From positions 1-40,262 of the forward strand of contig CALASN010000141.1 of the NCBI GenBank assembly GCA_937888735.1: 40,262 bases of DNA. The letters are read 5' to 3'. The position numbers and the translations under genes were made by a program. The notes under the pieces are model-generated. The model was not told the DNA's origin. It saw nothing but the letters and a program-made list of their open reading frames with translations, and did no database searches. Position 1 is the first letter of the stretch; every line of letters begins with the position of its first letter. The stretch is from UBA5499 sp002426275 (GTDB taxonomy: Bacteria; Bacillota; DTU084). Shown here one piece after another: positions 39,287 to 40,262 of the stretch.

Positions 39287-39987
39287 GACAGGTAAGTATA
39301 GCCGGAAAGCAAAAGCAATGGCAAATGGAGCAGCCCCAAAGTTATGTTGACATTTAACCAAAACCAGGTCAGCATATTCACCAAGCCATATAGTATGCCC
39401 AGGAAACCGGTGACCTTCACAGCGGCCTTACTGACTTTTTTCTCTCCCAGCATTACCGTAGCGAGGATAACAGGAGTGAAAAAACAAAATGCCAGCATGG
39501 CGTCGCTGAAGGCCAGCGCTTTGACGCTCAAGCTCAGCTGCCCTTGGGCATCCACAGGTAGCCAAAAGGCTAAGAGCGCCAACAGAAAAAGCGGGCACTT
39601 TCCCCGTTTGGGAAGAGAGGTTTCCCGACCCGGCGACAGCAGCCAAAAAATGGCAACGATGGCCATTAAAATAACGTTCCCCGTTAAAATCGTCAGTCCC
39701 CTTCCAGGGAGCTGCGCTGAGTTCTGAAAGAAAGCGATGGCAAGGTAACTGAGTCCAACGTAAAGTTCAAACAGGCGCTGCCCAGCCCAAAACAAGATCA
39801 GAATAAAGATTATTTTGCCCAGAGGATAAAGCCAGGGAAACTTTCCAGTCAAAGGCGCAGAGAGCACTTCTCCCACAATGAGCGGGGTATCCTGCCCTTG
39901 ATATGGGCTTTCCGTGATGATGGGAAGAAAAAACAAGAGTCCAAGCAGCCAGTAAAACCATCTCGTCTCGGTTAACTTCTCCAGCAT
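39274..39987 (-). CDS. Polytopic membrane protein
   Basis: The protein has 237 residues with about seven or eight hydrophobic helices (for example WFYWLLGLLFFLPII; IIFILILFWAG; LTILTGNVILMAIVAIFWLL; LFLLALLAFWLPV; GLLHLPLLLLSGYTYL). No motif of a known transporter or enzyme is seen. Start ATG 39987 follows AAAGGATG at some 10 nt. Its 3' end overlaps the zinc-ribbon gene. It resembles uncharacterised integral membrane proteins of Bacillota. Confidence 0.65.
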   Translation of the reverse strand: MLEKLTETRWFYWLLGLLFFLPIITESPYQGQDTPLIVGEVLSAPLTGKFPWLYPLGKIIFILILFWAGQRLFELYVGLSYLAIAFFQNSAQLPGRGLTILTGNVILMAIVAIFWLLSPGRETSLPKRGKCPLFLLALLAFWLPVDAQGQLSLSVKALAFSDAMLAFCFFTPVILATVMLGEKKVSKAAVKVTGFLGILYGLVNMLTWFWLNVNITLGLLHLPLLLLSGYTYLSQRA

Positions 39988-40027
39988 GATCTTTTTTCAT
40001 CCTTTCGAAATATTATGCCAATTTATA

Positions 40028-40054
40028 CTAAAAAAGAACGGCAACCGCCGCTCT
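40028..40054 (-). terminator. Terminator of tRNA-Pro
   Basis: On the minus strand AGAGCGGC-GGTT-GCCGTTCT (8-bp stem) is followed by TTTTTT, 24 bp after the tRNA 3' end. Confidence 0.88.
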
Positions 40055-40078
40055 TCTGCTAATAATCGCTCAAAATGG

Positions 40079-40152
40079 TCGGGGCGACTGGATTTGAACC
40101 AGCGACCTCTTGCTCCCAAGGCAAGCGCGCTACCAAGCTGCGCTACGCCCCG
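40079..40152 (-). tRNA. tRNA-Pro (anticodon UGG)
   Basis: A 74-nt cloverleaf. Acceptor CGGGGCG pairs with CGCCCCG, with discriminator A. The D arm has GCGC-AGCTTGGTA-GCGC, the anticodon arm CTTGC-CTTGGGA-GCAAG gives anticodon TGG (40116-40118), and the T arm reads CTGG-TTCAAAT-CCAG. The 3' CCA is not encoded in full (genomic ACC), so the end is added by the CCA enzyme. Confidence 0.96.
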
Positions 40153-40166
40153 CCAAGTACTTTTTA

Positions 40167-40195
40167 AGTATAGCAGAAGATTAATGGTTTGTCAA
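40167..40195 (-). promoter_or_regulatory. Promoter of tRNA-Pro
   Basis: On the minus strand TTGACA (40195-40190) and TATACT (40172-40167) are 17 bp apart, an almost perfect sigma-A promoter placed about 15 bp before the tRNA. From 40196 to 40262 no feature is seen. Confidence 0.92.
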
Positions 40196-40262
40196 AACTG
40201 ACAGGCTATTTGGGTCGCGTCAAGTAACTGTAGGTCTGTCTGATGAAAAAATTTAGCCTCAC

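Overview
The window is about 40 kb of a Bacillota (low-G+C Gram-positive lineage) chromosome, probably a spore-former-type anaerobe. Evidence: strong GGAGG-type ribosome-binding sites with frequent GTG and TTG starts, a cggR-gap-pgk-tpi-gpmI-eno glycolytic operon, a TRAP (MtrB) tryptophan regulator with its RNA sites, and a ferredoxin-type indolepyruvate oxidoreductase, which is typical of anaerobes. Base composition looks moderate (roughly 50-55% G+C by eye). I cannot name the genus from sequence alone.

Layout. 1-862: 5' part of a trypsin-like serine peptidase that runs off the left edge. 1007-7975: the lower-glycolysis operon (cggR, gap, pgk, tpiA, gpmI, eno) on the minus strand with a CggR-type operator in front and an intrinsic terminator behind. 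8015-10549: a small P-loop NTPase and an ABC-F ATPase. 10683-12515: a glutamine-dependent asparagine synthetase on the plus strand. 12502-23493: a large minus-strand tryptophan locus in the order mtrB, iorA, iorB, a paaK-like aryl-CoA ligase, trpD, trpC, trpF, trpB, trpA, trpE, trpG. 23504-24220: a ThuA-like protein. 24631-26395: two tandem paralogues of a coiled-coil protein, each followed by a decayed 3' remnant of a lacZ-type gene. 26540-36424: a minus-strand carbohydrate cluster (TIM-barrel hydrolase-like protein, GH20-like enzyme, Gfo/Idh/MocA oxidoreductase, unknown protein, SIS protein, GntR/LacI hybrid regulator, GH2 beta-galactosidase). 36572-39020: an OmpR-type response regulator and its sensor kinase. 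39098-39987: a 62-residue zinc-ribbon protein and a convergent membrane protein. 40079-40152: tRNA-Pro(UGG) with a clear promoter and terminator.

The most interesting part is the tryptophan locus. It encodes the 11-mer RNA-binding regulator TRAP as its first gene, and the same strand carries clusters of GAG/TAG triplets spaced mostly by 2-3 nt (the known TRAP-binding pattern) at several places. They occur before iorA (followed by an intrinsic terminator), over the start of the paaK-like gene, and in the trpD leader as two successive triplet-antiterminator-terminator modules that look like a tandem duplication. Shorter clusters lie at the ribosome-binding sites of trpE, trpG and possibly mtrB itself. 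The simplest reading is that one regulator controls both de novo tryptophan synthesis and a possible salvage route in which an aryl-CoA ligase and indolepyruvate:ferredoxin oxidoreductase rebuild indolepyruvate from indole-3-acetate. The RNA elements are seen in the sequence. The TRAP assignment rests on strong family resemblance. The salvage function is inference.
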